Shown here: piece after piece, positions 1-9,953 of the stretch
Layout: each line of letters starts with the position of its first letter
Position numbering within the stretch: the first letter of the stretch is position 1
Source: Bacteroidota bacterium
GTDB taxonomy: Bacteria > Bacteroidota > Bacteroidia > Chitinophagales > UBA10324
Assembly: GCA_018267315.1 (NCBI GenBank)
Contig: JAFDYS010000011.1
Location: 13,363 to 71,127, forward strand
Length of the DNA: 57,765 nt
Direction: 5' to 3'
Notes under the pieces: generated by a model
Databases searched by the model: none
Told to the model about the DNA's origin: nothing
What the model saw: only the letters and a program-made list of their open reading frames with translations
Position numbers and translations under genes: made by a program

Positions 1-174
1 CAGGGAAAATTCAACACGGTTTTTCGGCCAGGTTATTCAACCAAGAAACGCGGCTGGGGACTTGGACTGTCACTTGCAAAAAGAATCGTCGAAGAATTTC
101 ACGGAGGAAAAATTTTCGTAAAAGAATCTGTGGTTGGCAAAGGCACTACTTTTAGAATTGTGCTCAAGGGGTAG
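1..174 (+). CDS. Sensor histidine kinase, C-terminal fragment
   Basis: Open from the window edge in frame 1 and ending at TAG 172-174, giving the last 57 residues. The stretch GWGLGLSLAKRIVEEFHGG is the G2-box region of the HATPase_c fold, followed by the closing strand GKGTTFRIVLKG. This is the ATP-binding end of a two-component sensor kinase, which autophosphorylates a histidine and passes the phosphate to a response regulator. The sensor and dimerisation domains lie outside the window, so the signal is unknown. The next gene starts 63 bases downstream. Confidence 0.85.
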   Translation, partial: QGKFNTVFRPGYSTKKRGWGLGLSLAKRIVEEFHGGKIFVKESVVGKGTTFRIVLKG

Positions 175-237
175 TCTGCATTTACTGCCTGTTTTATTCC
201 AATTAAATTTCATAACTTAGGCAGACAATCAAATCAC

Positions 238-1785
238 ATGATTTCCCGCCTGCTATTAGTTGCTGCATTACAATTAACTCTTGTTTCAAGAATTATAGCG
301 CAACCTACCATTACCCTTTCAAAGACCATCGGAACTGCAGGTAGTGAGAGCATTCGCGATCTAATTGTTGATGACGATGATCATTTGATTGCACTCGGGA
401 TATGCGACTCTATTGATCGCGACTCCTCATGTGGCTATCATGGTGGAGGCGTCGATATCTGGCTTGTAAAAATGGATGCGAACGGAACTATTTTATGGCA
501 AAAATGCTACGGTGGAAGCAAGGATGATTTTGCTTACCAGATTATTCAAACTGATGACAGCGGCTTTTTATTTTCTGGGTGGACGTATTCGCACGATGGC
601 GATGTGACAGTAAATGACGGATCATTTATTACTTGGCTGGTGAAGCTTGACAGCACTGGTTCTATTCAGTGGCAGCAAGGTTTAGCGGAGGGGCAGCCAT
701 ATCACCTAATGCAACTCAAGAACAAGAAATATCTGATTGCCTGTTACACGTTAAACACGTCAATAGATTTTCCGGTACATTATGGTGGCGGATTCACTGA
801 GGATGCATGGATTTGGATACTCACTAATGCCGGAGAGAAAGATACCTCTTTTCATTATGGCGGGAGTGATGACGACGTTATTACCGAGGTAATAGAATTA
901 CAGGATGGTGACTGGCAGATGTTCGGCTATACTGAATCTGATGATCACGATTTGGAAGGCACCACTGCTTATGGCAATTGGGATGGCTGGATTTTGAGAA
1001 CAGATTCTAATGGAGTGATCAAATTCCAAAATAGATTAGGAGATGGATCACCGAATGTAATTATTGGTGCAGTCTCTTTAACCGATAGTGGTTTTCTCTG
1101 TGCGGGTGGCACTAATTTTACTGATGTTTGGGTTATAAGACTCGATTCCGCAACCAATAAGATTGAGGATTATGCATACGGAGGAAGTGGTACCGATGCA
1201 ATGCTTGATCGATTGAGAGTCCACTCAGCAGTAAGTGGAAAATACGTGATCGGCGCAGTAACAAGTTCCAATGATGGTGACGTTGGAATCAATTATGGAT
1301 TTACTGATTTTTGGTTTCTGACTGTCGACTCAAATGCAATACTTGTTAATTCAAAAGTCGGAGGGGGTAGTAAGGATGATTTTCCATATTCTAATATCTT
1401 AATCAATTCAAATACGGTAGTTCAAGCTGGATGGACATCCTCGAACGATTTTGACATCAATGATTACCATGGCGCCGGTGATGGCTGGTTCATTAAAGTT
1501 GGCAACTTTACCTTGGCAGGTGAAATAACGGATGCCAAAAAGCAAATCTCGGTATTTCCTAATCCGTTCCACGACCAGTTTACTATTTCATCCGATAATG
1601 GTGAATGCCTCAAAAGGGCAACAATTGAAATCTATGATACCAAAGGCACTCTGCTTCTCACAGAAAAGATACATGCGAGCGTTGAACAAATTTCAGTAAA
1701 GGGATTGTTACAGGGCACTTATATATTTGTAATTCGTGATAAGGCCAAGAATCTAATTGCTTCAGGGAAGTTAGTAGTACAATAA
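238..1785 (+). CDS. Secreted repeat protein with T9SS type A sorting domain
   Basis: 515 aa. Residues 1-22 are a signal peptide ending IIAQ. The body repeats a unit of about 50-60 residues built on 'WLVKxDxxGxIxWQKxYGGSxxDxxxxI...DSGFLFxGxTxSxDGD', which reads as blades of a beta-propeller. The last ~80 residues (from VFPNPFHDQF near 435) form the T9SS type A C-terminal domain, so the protein is expected to cross the outer membrane and be retained at or released from the surface. Ligand or enzyme activity is not apparent. The protein at 16344 shares the repeat type. A weak promoter-like TAACTTAG lies at 213-220. Confidence 0.85.
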   Translation: MISRLLLVAALQLTLVSRIIAQPTITLSKTIGTAGSESIRDLIVDDDDHLIALGICDSIDRDSSCGYHGGGVDIWLVKMDANGTILWQKCYGGSKDDFAYQIIQTDDSGFLFSGWTYSHDGDVTVNDGSFITWLVKLDSTGSIQWQQGLAEGQPYHLMQLKNKKYLIACYTLNTSIDFPVHYGGGFTEDAWIWILTNAGEKDTSFHYGGSDDDVITEVIELQDGDWQMFGYTESDDHDLEGTTAYGNWDGWILRTDSNGVIKFQNRLGDGSPNVIIGAVSLTDSGFLCAGGTNFTDVWVIRLDSATNKIEDYAYGGSGTDAMLDRLRVHSAVSGKYVIGAVTSSNDGDVGINYGFTDFWFLTVDSNAILVNSKVGGGSKDDFPYSNILINSNTVVQAGWTSSNDFDINDYHGAGDGWFIKVGNFTLAGEITDAKKQISVFPNPFHDQFTISSDNGECLKRATIEIYDTKGTLLLTEKIHASVEQISVKGLLQGTYIFVIRDKAKNLIASGKLVVQ

Positions 1786-1808
1786 ATCTCACCATCCAAT
1801 CCATTCTT

Positions 1809-4800
1809 ATGAAAAAGAATCTTCTTTTCTCCGCATTATCCTTATTTAGCTTTTTGAGTACTGCTCAAACCGGGATTCCGTTCCTTACCAATCAAGATCT
1901 TTTTTGCACTTCAGTTGCTGGCTTCCAAGGCAACTGGCAACTTATCGGTCCTAAAAGTTTTTCAAGCCAAAACATGGGAAGAATTGACCCAGTCTGGGTG
2001 GACCCCGATGACTCAAGCCACATTCTTGCGGGTAGTTTGAGTGGTGGTCTCTTCGAGAAACAAACAGGCACCATGACATGGCTTCCTCTTACGAATAAAC
2101 TTCCCGGAATCGGAGTTCATGATATCGCTGTTTATAAGAACGGAAGCGAGTGGAACAACGCAACAATTGCAATAGCCACTTTTACAAATATTGCAGATCC
2201 CCCCCGAAACTATGGTTGGGGTATTTTCTTTTCCACTGATGGAGGAGCTACGTGGCAATTCGATGAAGAATTTTATGAGGCCATTGGAGGTGGAGCTCCT
2301 AAAGTAAGCAAAGCAAAGTTTATTGCTGATACTGACGGAATGATTGCCATAAGCGGGAATAAGGTGTTGAAGAAAGCAACGTTTAATGACCAATGGGAAA
2401 TCATACCTCTGCCGCCGGGTTATGAGGAAATTGAATTGACTGAACTGCAAATGTCTCCCAATGATCCGGATATTTTCTGGGTGGCAGGCACAGGAGATGA
2501 CCACGGGATTCTTTACACCACAGATGGTGGCGTCACCTTTGAAGATATAACGGCCGACATGGGCACGATGCCCGAATATAATATATCGCTGCCTTCAACC
2601 GATGATGTATTTGTCTATGCATTTTCCAATACACCCAACCCTGTTGACGGATTCATCTTTCATTACGAATACAATTCCGGAAATGATGCTTATGATTTGA
2701 TTACAACAGACACTAAGAATCCGGGGTTTGCCGGAATTAACTTCACCGTCTCAATTGCTGACATGAGTATTATGTATGTTGGTCAGCTGCATGTCCGTAA
2801 GTCAGGTAACGGCGGAACCACTTTTGGCGGAAATTTAAACACCGGTCATGTTGATATAAGATCAATATCAGTTTACCCCGTTGCTGGAGCTGCTGATGCT
2901 GTCATCGTTGGCAATGACGGGGGAGTCAGTAAATCAATCAATGCGGGCAGCTCCTGGAAAAATCTGAACGGAACCGGACTGGCAGTAAGTCAGATCTATG
3001 GAATGAGCGATGTGGAAGAACGTCCGAAGCTTTTGTATGGAGGTGCCCAGGACAACTATACCTGGCGCATTGAAAACGGAATTCCTTCAAGAGCATTTAA
3101 CCAGGGTGACGGCTATGGTACTGAAAGCTTCCGGCAATCCGTATCTCCTTTTAACGTCATCTTCTTCCATCAAGTTGGGTCTGGAACGGGTGGTCCTCAT
3201 GCCACAGACATTTATCGAAAGACTGATGGTGATCCTGTTGGAAATTGGGGGTTGAATGTAACCCCAAATCCTAATGATGATCCGGAGAAGTACAGCAAAC
3301 CACTTTACCACTCACCCATCTCAGGAAATTTCTATGTTGGACAGAATGACTTATATATTTCAAGCAACATTGAAACTGCAAGTCCATCTTACACGGCTGC
3401 CGGCCTGAGCGGAGGATCCTTTAACAAAAACCAAAATGCAGTAAGCGCGTTCGACATTTCTCTTCTTGATGAAAACCGAATGTATGTCGCCTACGATGCT
3501 TCTGGAGACTATCAAGGAAACAAGCAATATCAAATTCAGTTATTTTTTAAAAATGGGTTAGCTGCTCCTTGGGTAAATCGCACTCCAAGCCTTCTCACAA
3601 ATCCTGATGAAAATAATTGCAACGATTACCTCACATGCTATCAGCAAATTACCGGAATAGTGAGTGATCCCAAAGATTATAATCGTGTGTGGATTACGTT
3701 GAGTGACCGTTGGAATAACTTCGAGACAGATGCCACCGGAGATTTAAAACCCTATAAGGAAACAGCAGTGTATTTTTCGGATCAGGCAGGCTTACCAGGC
3801 ACATGGCATTCGATGAGTAGCGGCTTACCAAATTTTTATATCAACTGTATCGTCTATCAGCAAGGAACAGATGACATTTTGTATGTCGGTACTGACGCCG
3901 GTGTTTTCCGTTGGAAACAGACGCCAAGCAGCGATCCATGGGTGGGAACTTGGGAATGTTTCAGTACCAATTTTCCTGCCTGCGTGGTGAAGGATTTGGA
4001 AATCAATTATTGTGCAGGAAAATTACGTGCTGCTACCTATGGCAGAGGATTTTGGGAAACAGATCTCTACCCTCAAACTCTGCAAACACCGGAGGTAATT
4101 ACGACTCAAACCTGGAGCACGAGTCAAAAGAGGGTTCGGTCCATCATAATCAACTCTGGTAATACACTCACTATTAACAATGGCGCAGTGATTGACATGT
4201 GTGCTAACACCTACATAAAAATAATGCCCGGTGGCAAATTGGTGATTAATAATGCCACTCTCACCAATACCTGCGGCTACATGTGGAGTGGAGTGCAGGT
4301 TGTTGGTAATCCCAATTCGCCTCAGAACGCAGCCAGCCAGGGCATGCTCATCATGCAAAACGGAGCGAAAATTGAAAATGCTTACGTAGGAGTGTTGGTT
4401 GATGAAGCAACTTATACCGCGCCCGATTATGCTTACCCAAACGGTGTTGGATACAAAGGCGGTGGCATCGTGCAGATTGATCAATCCTCCATTGTTCAAT
4501 GCAGAAACGGCGTTAAGTTTTCTGCGTATCCTGCTCCTGCGTATTCTGCTCCTCCTAACATCAGCTACATTACACGGAGCACATTTACATGCAGCGGTCT
4601 ACTCAATACTCCTAATCCGAATTTTACCAACGAGTTTATTGGATTGACTGATGTGCATGGTATAACCATTCTGGGTAATACGTGGAACGGTTACACGGGA
4701 GCACCCATTACGCAACGTGGTTTAGGTATCACCTCGTTTAATGCGGACTACAACGCCTCGCTTTACGGATTAACACCTAATACGTTTAACAACCTGCACC

Positions 4801-5627
4801 GCGGAATCTATTCACTGGTGGGCAATCCCGCAGAAGTTACCGGAATACTCAACGTTGATCAAAATGTTTTCAATGGCTGTTCACGCAGCATATATCTTTC
4901 AGGATATGTGAACAATCCTGTGATCACCCGTAACGCCTGTAATCTAACTCTCGGCACGTCTGATACCACGTACGGAATTTACGCTTCGGCCTCCAACTAC
5001 TACTCGATTCAGGAAAACAACATCACCGGGCAATCACAAACACTGAGCTACGGGATTATCGTAAACAATTCCGGTCCTTATGATAATTATGTCTATAAAA
5101 ACTTTCTGACCAATCTGAAATATGGTTGTGTAGCCAAGGGCCAAAATGCAAATGGTTACAGCGAGGTACCGAATGTTGGTTTGCAATTCAAGTGCAATGT
5201 TTTTACCAATGTGTTTTACAACATTGCCGTATTTCCGTGCACCACTTGTTCTCCTTCATATGACGGGACCATCAAAAGATTTCAGGGCATTTGCGATGGT
5301 ACAACGACAGGTCCGGCAGGAAATCAATTCCTGAGTTTTCCTCCGGGTGGATTTTCTTTATGGAAGGAGAATCCTCCAAACATTATCTACCGGCACCACA
5401 ATAATTCTCCTTACCTGCCCCCTGCCATCATCTTAAACTTCGCACTCAGCAATTGCGGGATCAGCGGAAGCGAAACGTCATGTCCCTCGCTTTTGGGAGG
5501 AGGTGGTGGCTCATCTGCCATGATGATGAATTCAATTGGCAATGCATCGTCAGAAACAGACTCGATGATCGCATTGATTGACGGAGGCAACACGCAAAAG
5601 TTGTTGGACCAAATTGCTGATGCTTAA
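1809..5627 (+). CDS. Large secreted BNR-propeller/beta-helix protein, truncated by an in-frame TAA
   Basis: 1272 aa up to TAA 5625-5627. Residues 1-20 are a signal peptide (ending FLSTAQ). Residues ~35-750 carry sortilin/BNR-type propeller repeats ('STDGGATWQ', 'TTDGGVTFED', 'SINAGSSWKNL'). Residues ~765-1200 are Asn/Gly-rich parallel beta-helix repeats. The frame stays open after the stop and goes on to a T9SS sorting domain, so this is the front part of a ~1595-residue cargo protein. As written it lacks the secretion signal for the last T9SS step. It starts 23 bases after the previous stop and is probably co-transcribed with it. See the next entry and the findings. Confidence 0.8.
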   Translation: MKKNLLFSALSLFSFLSTAQTGIPFLTNQDLFCTSVAGFQGNWQLIGPKSFSSQNMGRIDPVWVDPDDSSHILAGSLSGGLFEKQTGTMTWLPLTNKLPGIGVHDIAVYKNGSEWNNATIAIATFTNIADPPRNYGWGIFFSTDGGATWQFDEEFYEAIGGGAPKVSKAKFIADTDGMIAISGNKVLKKATFNDQWEIIPLPPGYEEIELTELQMSPNDPDIFWVAGTGDDHGILYTTDGGVTFEDITADMGTMPEYNISLPSTDDVFVYAFSNTPNPVDGFIFHYEYNSGNDAYDLITTDTKNPGFAGINFTVSIADMSIMYVGQLHVRKSGNGGTTFGGNLNTGHVDIRSISVYPVAGAADAVIVGNDGGVSKSINAGSSWKNLNGTGLAVSQIYGMSDVEERPKLLYGGAQDNYTWRIENGIPSRAFNQGDGYGTESFRQSVSPFNVIFFHQVGSGTGGPHATDIYRKTDGDPVGNWGLNVTPNPNDDPEKYSKPLYHSPISGNFYVGQNDLYISSNIETASPSYTAAGLSGGSFNKNQNAVSAFDISLLDENRMYVAYDASGDYQGNKQYQIQLFFKNGLAAPWVNRTPSLLTNPDENNCNDYLTCYQQITGIVSDPKDYNRVWITLSDRWNNFETDATGDLKPYKETAVYFSDQAGLPGTWHSMSSGLPNFYINCIVYQQGTDDILYVGTDAGVFRWKQTPSSDPWVGTWECFSTNFPACVVKDLEINYCAGKLRAATYGRGFWETDLYPQTLQTPEVITTQTWSTSQKRVRSIIINSGNTLTINNGAVIDMCANTYIKIMPGGKLVINNATLTNTCGYMWSGVQVVGNPNSPQNAASQGMLIMQNGAKIENAYVGVLVDEATYTAPDYAYPNGVGYKGGGIVQIDQSSIVQCRNGVKFSAYPAPAYSAPPNISYITRSTFTCSGLLNTPNPNFTNEFIGLTDVHGITILGNTWNGYTGAPITQRGLGITSFNADYNASLYGLTPNTFNNLHRGIYSLVGNPAEVTGILNVDQNVFNGCSRSIYLSGYVNNPVITRNACNLTLGTSDTTYGIYASASNYYSIQENNITGQSQTLSYGIIVNNSGPYDNYVYKNFLTNLKYGCVAKGQNANGYSEVPNVGLQFKCNVFTNVFYNIAVFPCTTCSPSYDGTIKRFQGICDGTTTGPAGNQFLSFPPGGFSLWKENPPNIIYRHHNNSPYLPPAIILNFALSNCGISGSETSCPSLLGGGGGSSAMMMNSIGNASSETDSMIALIDGGNTQKLLDQIADA

Positions 5628-6596
5628 CTGACATCTTCAGACGTTGCGGAAATTCTTAATGCCGCCAGTCCCTATCTTTCTGATACAGTCTTAACGAGCG
5701 CGATCAACCGGAAACCTTCTTTGGAAAGTGAAGATTTGGAATCTGTGATTGTCGCAAACTCTCCAATAACGGAAACAGTTTTTAATGATTTAACAATTGC
5801 AAACGAAGAACTGGCTACTGCATCAGCCATTTCAGCGGCACAGGATGTCGAAACAGCTTCAACAATGGAACTGCTGCAAAATGAAATTGCAAATTCGGCT
5901 GCTGAATACACCGTTCATCTTAATCAATTGATTTCTCATTTTATCGAAAATGAGAATCCCGATAGCGCGGTGAATTATCTTATTTCCATTGATGAAGATT
6001 ATCGCGCACTACCCTTTGCCATTCAGCTTGATGAATATGATATCGCTCAATCAATCATTGACAAATTACCGGGTGAAACAAAAGCGGACATAAATTTGAA
6101 GGACCTTTATCAACTCATACTTGATCAAAAAATGAAAGGACAAGGCCTGGATTCACTCGCCGGTGATCAGCTTGAGCAGGTAAATGAATGGGCTAATGAG
6201 AATTCTATCGTGGGTTATTATGCACTGAATTTGTTATCGCATCTTGCTGGTCAGGAATATTTTGAAGATATACCGGTGATTGAATCGGATGAGTTTGAGA
6301 AAAGCAGCCACAATCAAGGCGAATCAACAACCACCAGCTCGCTACGCCTCATTCCTAATCCGGCAACAAATGAAGTTCTCATTGAAATATCATCGGCAGA
6401 ATTGGAAGAACCAATTAGGATTGACATATATGATTCTTTGGGAAGTTTGCTAAAGCAAACTACGCTTCCAAAGTCACAGTCACAGGTCTCAATCAGTTTA
6501 CTTCGCTTCGGGCAAGGAATTTATTCAGTCTTGCTAAAGTCCGGGAATGAAGTAAAAAGTTTTGCAAGGCTCATTGTAGTACAAGACGAGAAGTAA
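5628..6596 (+). pseudogene. C-terminal part of the interrupted T9SS protein (includes sorting domain)
   Basis: This continues the 1809-5627 reading frame past the TAA without a shift and stays open for 322 codons. Read-through begins LTSSDVAEILNAASPYLSDT, so the sequence next to the stop is still protein-like. The first possible internal start is TTG 5721, with no signal peptide, so it would not be exported alone. The C-terminal ~80 residues (from LRLIPNPATNEV) are a type A sorting domain ending with FARLIVVQ. A nonsense mutation or a base-call error explains this better than two genes. A separately translated 291-aa cytoplasmic protein from 5721 is possible but unlikely. Confidence 0.7.
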
Positions 6597-6602
6597 ACGA
6601 GA

Positions 6603-7466
6603 CTACTTCACCTCAATCACCTCCACATCAAAAATCGTAATGCTGTTCGGCGGTATCTGGCCATTCGCGCGTGAACCCCAACCTAAGGGAGACGGAATGT
6701 AGAGTGTTCCCTTGCCACCGGCATTGAAAAGCGCAATACCTTCTTCCCATCCTTTGATCACTGAACCGCCCCCCAGCTTAAACGTATACGGCTCCACGTG
6801 TTTGAATTTAGGATCCACATTTGAATCGAACACCTTACCATCGAGCAGCTTTCCGGTATAGTTCACCGTTACATTTTTGCCGGTTTCGGCTTTCGCTCCC
6901 ATTCCCTGTTGCTCGACTACGTAATAAATACCTGATGCTGTTTTCTGTGCTTTCAGATTATTCTTTGCGAGGTAGGCCTCAATGGTTTTTGCTTCCTGAT
7001 CCGTCTGCATCTTCGCATCCTCGGCTTTCTTGCGTTCATAATCTTCTTTACTCATCACACTTATTGCGGAAACACCGATCTTAATGTACTCGCCGCTCCT
7101 GGCAAATTGAGGCATCGGTTGTCCTTTGAATGCAGAGTCCACCGGCATCAGAAACATGGCACTGTCACCTTCACCCAGCATTACAAATCCTTCCATCGGA
7201 TCGCCGTTGTAACCGGGCGGGCTGATGGTGAATTGCACCGGACCCATGCCGCTGTCATAAGTTGAGAACAGAATGGAATCTTTCCAGGTGGAGTAAACTG
7301 TATTGAGTTTGATGATGTCACCCAACTTGCCTTTCGGCTTGCCGGCATCCACGGCGATCTTGTACAACAATCCCTTCGGTGTTTTTTTGAACCCTTCGGG
7401 AATGGTAACCTGCGCATGTAACATCAGTACGGGAGTTAATGCAGTAAGCAACAATATTCTTTTCAT
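6603..7466 (-). CDS. Exported FKBP-type peptidyl-prolyl isomerase (FkpA-like)
   Basis: 287 aa with a signal peptide (1-19, ending LMLHAQ). The C-terminal domain (~190-287) is a canonical FKBP: VNYTGKLLDGKVFDS, VIKGWEEGIALF, and the closing hydrophobic strand IFDVEVIEVK. It should catalyse cis-trans isomerisation of Xaa-Pro bonds and assist folding in the periplasm. Residues ~25-165 look like a second, degenerate FKBP fold (GDIIKLN..., KDSILFSTYDSG, GEGDSAMFLMP) that lacks the usual pocket. It is the last gene of nrnA-fkbp-fkbp, 60 bases after its paralogue, and converges on the T9SS gene with a 6-base gap. Confidence 0.9.
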   Translation of the reverse strand: MKRILLLTALTPVLMLHAQVTIPEGFKKTPKGLLYKIAVDAGKPKGKLGDIIKLNTVYSTWKDSILFSTYDSGMGPVQFTISPPGYNGDPMEGFVMLGEGDSAMFLMPVDSAFKGQPMPQFARSGEYIKIGVSAISVMSKEDYERKKAEDAKMQTDQEAKTIEAYLAKNNLKAQKTASGIYYVVEQQGMGAKAETGKNVTVNYTGKLLDGKVFDSNVDPKFKHVEPYTFKLGGGSVIKGWEEGIALFNAGGKGTLYIPSPLGWGSRANGQIPPNSITIFDVEVIEVK

Positions 7467-7526
7467 GTGGATGATACGTAAAGAGAAAATGGTTAGATGA
7501 TCGCTATGAGCGGAAGGATGCCGGCC

Positions 7527-8375
7527 CTATTTCATGTCAGTAATTTCAATGTCGAATGCGAGCGGTTCGTTGGGACCAATGACGGGACCATTGCCGCGCT
7601 CGCCGTAAGCAAGGCGCGACGGAATGAGCAGTTTTCCTTTTCCGCCTTTTTTGAAGTACGTCAGGCCTTCAGTCCATCCCGCAATCACACTTGATTTGCC
7701 GATGGTAACGGGATACGGTTGACCTCCCGGTTTTCTGGAACTGTCAAACTGAGTTCCGTTGAGCAGGGTGCCGGTGTAATCCACCAGAACAGTATTTCCG
7801 GGAGCAGCTTGTTTGCCGGTTCCCTCCTTTTCCATAACCACGTAAATGCCGCTGGGTGTTTTAGTGCCCTGCAAGCCGTTCTCGAGCATGTAATTTTGAA
7901 TCATTTGATCTTCGCGCGTGTACTGCGCATTGATGGCTGCTGTTCTCACGCTGTCATACTGTTCAGCCGAATAAACGGCCAGTACTTTCAGATCCAGCTT
8001 GATGGGATCATCTCCCTTGATGTTCGGAGGGAGAAAGGTTTTAAAAATGAGTTTCGCCTGAACCCTGCAACTGGCACTGTCGCCCTGCCCCACCATGGTG
8101 AAGATTTCCCAGGGATCGCCATCGTAAATAGGACGCGCCACCAAACTCATCAGCGGCTCCGAACTTCCTTCACTGCTGAAGAGAAGGGAATCCTTCATCG
8201 TGCGCCATGCTACATGATAAGAAATATACTGACCAACCTGCGCCTTCGGCTGTTTGTTGTCAATGATGATTTTATACTTCAACCCGTTGGGTGAAGTCTG
8301 GTAATCATCTTGGGTGGTGCAGGAGAAAAAAGTGATGAGAAAGATGCCGGTTAGAACGGCAAGGAAATACTTCAT
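7527..8375 (-). CDS. FKBP-type peptidyl-prolyl isomerase, probable lipoprotein
   Basis: 282 aa. The N-terminus is a lipoprotein-type signal with Cys19 (TFFSC), a relaxed lipobox as often seen in Bacteroidota. The C-terminal ~100 residues are FKBP (VLVDYTGTLLNGTQFDSS, VIAGWTEGLTYF, LAFDIEITDMK). The N-terminal half (QVGQYISYHVAWRTMKDSLL onward) mirrors the degenerate FKBP-like half of the neighbouring paralogue. It is expected to be a membrane-tethered periplasmic foldase. Its start overlaps the stop of nrnA by 4 bases (ATGA), which implies translational coupling. Confidence 0.9.
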   Translation of the reverse strand: MKYFLAVLTGIFLITFFSCTTQDDYQTSPNGLKYKIIIDNKQPKAQVGQYISYHVAWRTMKDSLLFSSEGSSEPLMSLVARPIYDGDPWEIFTMVGQGDSASCRVQAKLIFKTFLPPNIKGDDPIKLDLKVLAVYSAEQYDSVRTAAINAQYTREDQMIQNYMLENGLQGTKTPSGIYVVMEKEGTGKQAAPGNTVLVDYTGTLLNGTQFDSSRKPGGQPYPVTIGKSSVIAGWTEGLTYFKKGGKGKLLIPSRLAYGERGNGPVIGPNEPLAFDIEITDMK

Positions 8376-9382
8376 GAAGGATTTAACTCTGATTTCTGGA
8401 GCGCTAAAATAGAAATTAATTTCTCCTTCGTTTCTTTCACGGAAGTGTACGAAGTGCCGCCGGATGCATTACGGTGACCGCCTCCGCCAAAATGCTCGCG
8501 ACAGATCTTCTCTACAGAAAAATCGCCTTTCGATCGCAATGACAATTTCACTTCGCCCTGCCTTTCCATGATGAGCGCCGACACTTTTACATGATCAATC
8601 CACAACGGATAATTCACCAGCCCCTCGGTATCTCCCAACTGGATGCCGAAACGATTCATCTCCGGCCGCTCGATGGAGATGATGCCCGCATTCAGTTCTT
8701 TGATGATGTCCATTTTCTCCGTCACGCAAAACCCCCAGAAGCGAAGGCGGTTCTCAGTATATGATTCGTAGATGTTCCCATAAACGGCGGTGTGATCAAT
8801 TCCCTTCTCCAGCAATGAAGCGACAATACGGTGTACGGCCGGTGAAGTGGTGGGCACACGAAACCGGTCTGTATCGGTGAGGATACCGGTATAAAGGCAC
8901 GTGGCCATTACCGGGTCAATGACTTTATCCTCATTCATTTCAGCAAGAAACTCATATACCAATTCGGAAGTGGAAGATGCACTCACCCGCCAGAATTGAA
9001 ACGACGGAAATCCATCGGGTTCGAGGTGATGATCAATCAGAATTTTGGGGGCTTTGGAATTCTCAATAAATCTTCCCAATTCATCCAGGCGGTACAGCTT
9101 ATTAAAGTCAAGGCAAAATATAAGCGTCGCCGCTTCAACCAACTCTGCACACTTTGCTTTTTCTTTTTCGAATATAAGCACCTCCTCAGTGCCCGGCACC
9201 CATTTCAGGAAAGATGGATAGTCAGTGGGTGAAATGAAATGCACCTCCTGATTTTTCTTCTTCAGATAATGAAATAAACCGAGCGATGAACCAATGGCAT
9301 CACCATCCGGGCGCTGATGCGTGGTGATAATTATTTTTTGCGGAACGGAAAGCAGGAATTTTACCTCAGAAGCAGCACTCAT
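8372..9382 (-). CDS. nrnA: DHH-family phosphoesterase, nanoRNase/pAp phosphatase (NrnA-like)
   Basis: 336 aa. The DHH domain shows TTHQRPDGDAIGSSLG near residues 20-35, the metal-binding FCLDFNK, and the signature LIDHH near residue 118. The DHHA1 domain ends with GGGGHRNASGG near 297-307, the substrate-binding glycine loop. Family members degrade 2-5 nt RNA and dephosphorylate 3'-phosphoadenosine 5'-phosphate with Mn2+. Cytoplasmic. It is the first gene of a three-gene minus-strand operon with two FKBPs, divergent from ndk across 151 bases. The split between nanoRNase and pAp activity cannot be read from sequence. Confidence 0.9.
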   Translation of the reverse strand: MSAASEVKFLLSVPQKIIITTHQRPDGDAIGSSLGLFHYLKKKNQEVHFISPTDYPSFLKWVPGTEEVLIFEKEKAKCAELVEAATLIFCLDFNKLYRLDELGRFIENSKAPKILIDHHLEPDGFPSFQFWRVSASSTSELVYEFLAEMNEDKVIDPVMATCLYTGILTDTDRFRVPTTSPAVHRIVASLLEKGIDHTAVYGNIYESYTENRLRFWGFCVTEKMDIIKELNAGIISIERPEMNRFGIQLGDTEGLVNYPLWIDHVKVSALIMERQGEVKLSLRSKGDFSVEKICREHFGGGGHRNASGGTSYTSVKETKEKLISILALQKSELNPS

Positions 9383-9432
9383 TGAAAAAATAAGTTGCCG
9401 AAGGTCATGATTTTTTGGCGACGACCCAAATG

Positions 9433-9463
9433 TTTGGCAATTGCACGGCTGAATCTATTTTTG
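9433..9463 (+). promoter_or_regulatory. Bacteroidota-type promoter for ndk
   Basis: TTTG at 9433-9436, a 19-base spacer, and TATTTTTG at 9456-9463. This matches the known Bacteroides sigma-ABfr consensus (TTTG, N19-21, TAnnTTTG) exactly. Transcription would start near 9467, giving a leader of about 65 bases before ndk at 9534. Confidence 0.75.
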
Positions 9464-9533
9464 CGCGCCGGCGAATCGTCAATCGTCAAATACAAAATTC
9501 TAAATCTGAAATACTAATCCCTAAACAACTCTC

Positions 9534-9953
9534 ATGGCAGGCAACAGAACTCTAACGATTATAAAACCCGATGCAGTGGCAAATGGAAAAACCGGAGCCA
9601 TCATTCAAAAAATCACCGATGCCGGATTCCGCATTGTGGCAATGAAATATACTCGCCTCACAACCGAACAGGCCGGCAAATTTTATGCAGTTCACCGCGA
9701 GCGTCCTTTCTACGGCGACCTGGTAAAATTTATGACCTCGGGAACCGTAGTACCTGCCATCCTTGAAAAAGAAAATGCGGTAGAGGAATTCCGCAAGCTG
9801 ATCGGTGCCACCAATCCGGCTAATGCAGCCGAGGGAACCATCAGAAAACTCTTTGCTGAATCGGTGGAACGCAATGCCATCCATGGCAGCGACTCTGATG
9901 AAAATGCATTGATCGAAGGAAACTTCTTCTTTTCTGAGTTGGAGCGATTCTGA
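9534..9953 (+). CDS. ndk: Nucleoside-diphosphate kinase
   Basis: 139 aa, the usual length. It transfers the gamma phosphate of NTPs to NDPs through a phosphohistidine. The N-terminus [11 protein letters not shown] and the active-site segment [12 protein letters not shown] are canonical; the catalytic histidine is residue 117. Arg and Lys residues of the nucleotide pocket ([17 protein letters not shown]) are present. It is monocistronic in appearance, with its own promoter at 9433-9463. A weak TTCCTT/AAGGAA stem at 9976-9994 may help end transcription. Confidence 0.97.
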   Translation: MAGNRTLTIIKPDAVANGKTGAIIQKITDAGFRIVAMKYTRLTTEQAGKFYAVHRERPFYGDLVKFMTSGTVVPAILEKENAVEEFRKLIGATNPANAAEGTIRKLFAESVERNAIHGSDSDENALIEGNFFFSELERF

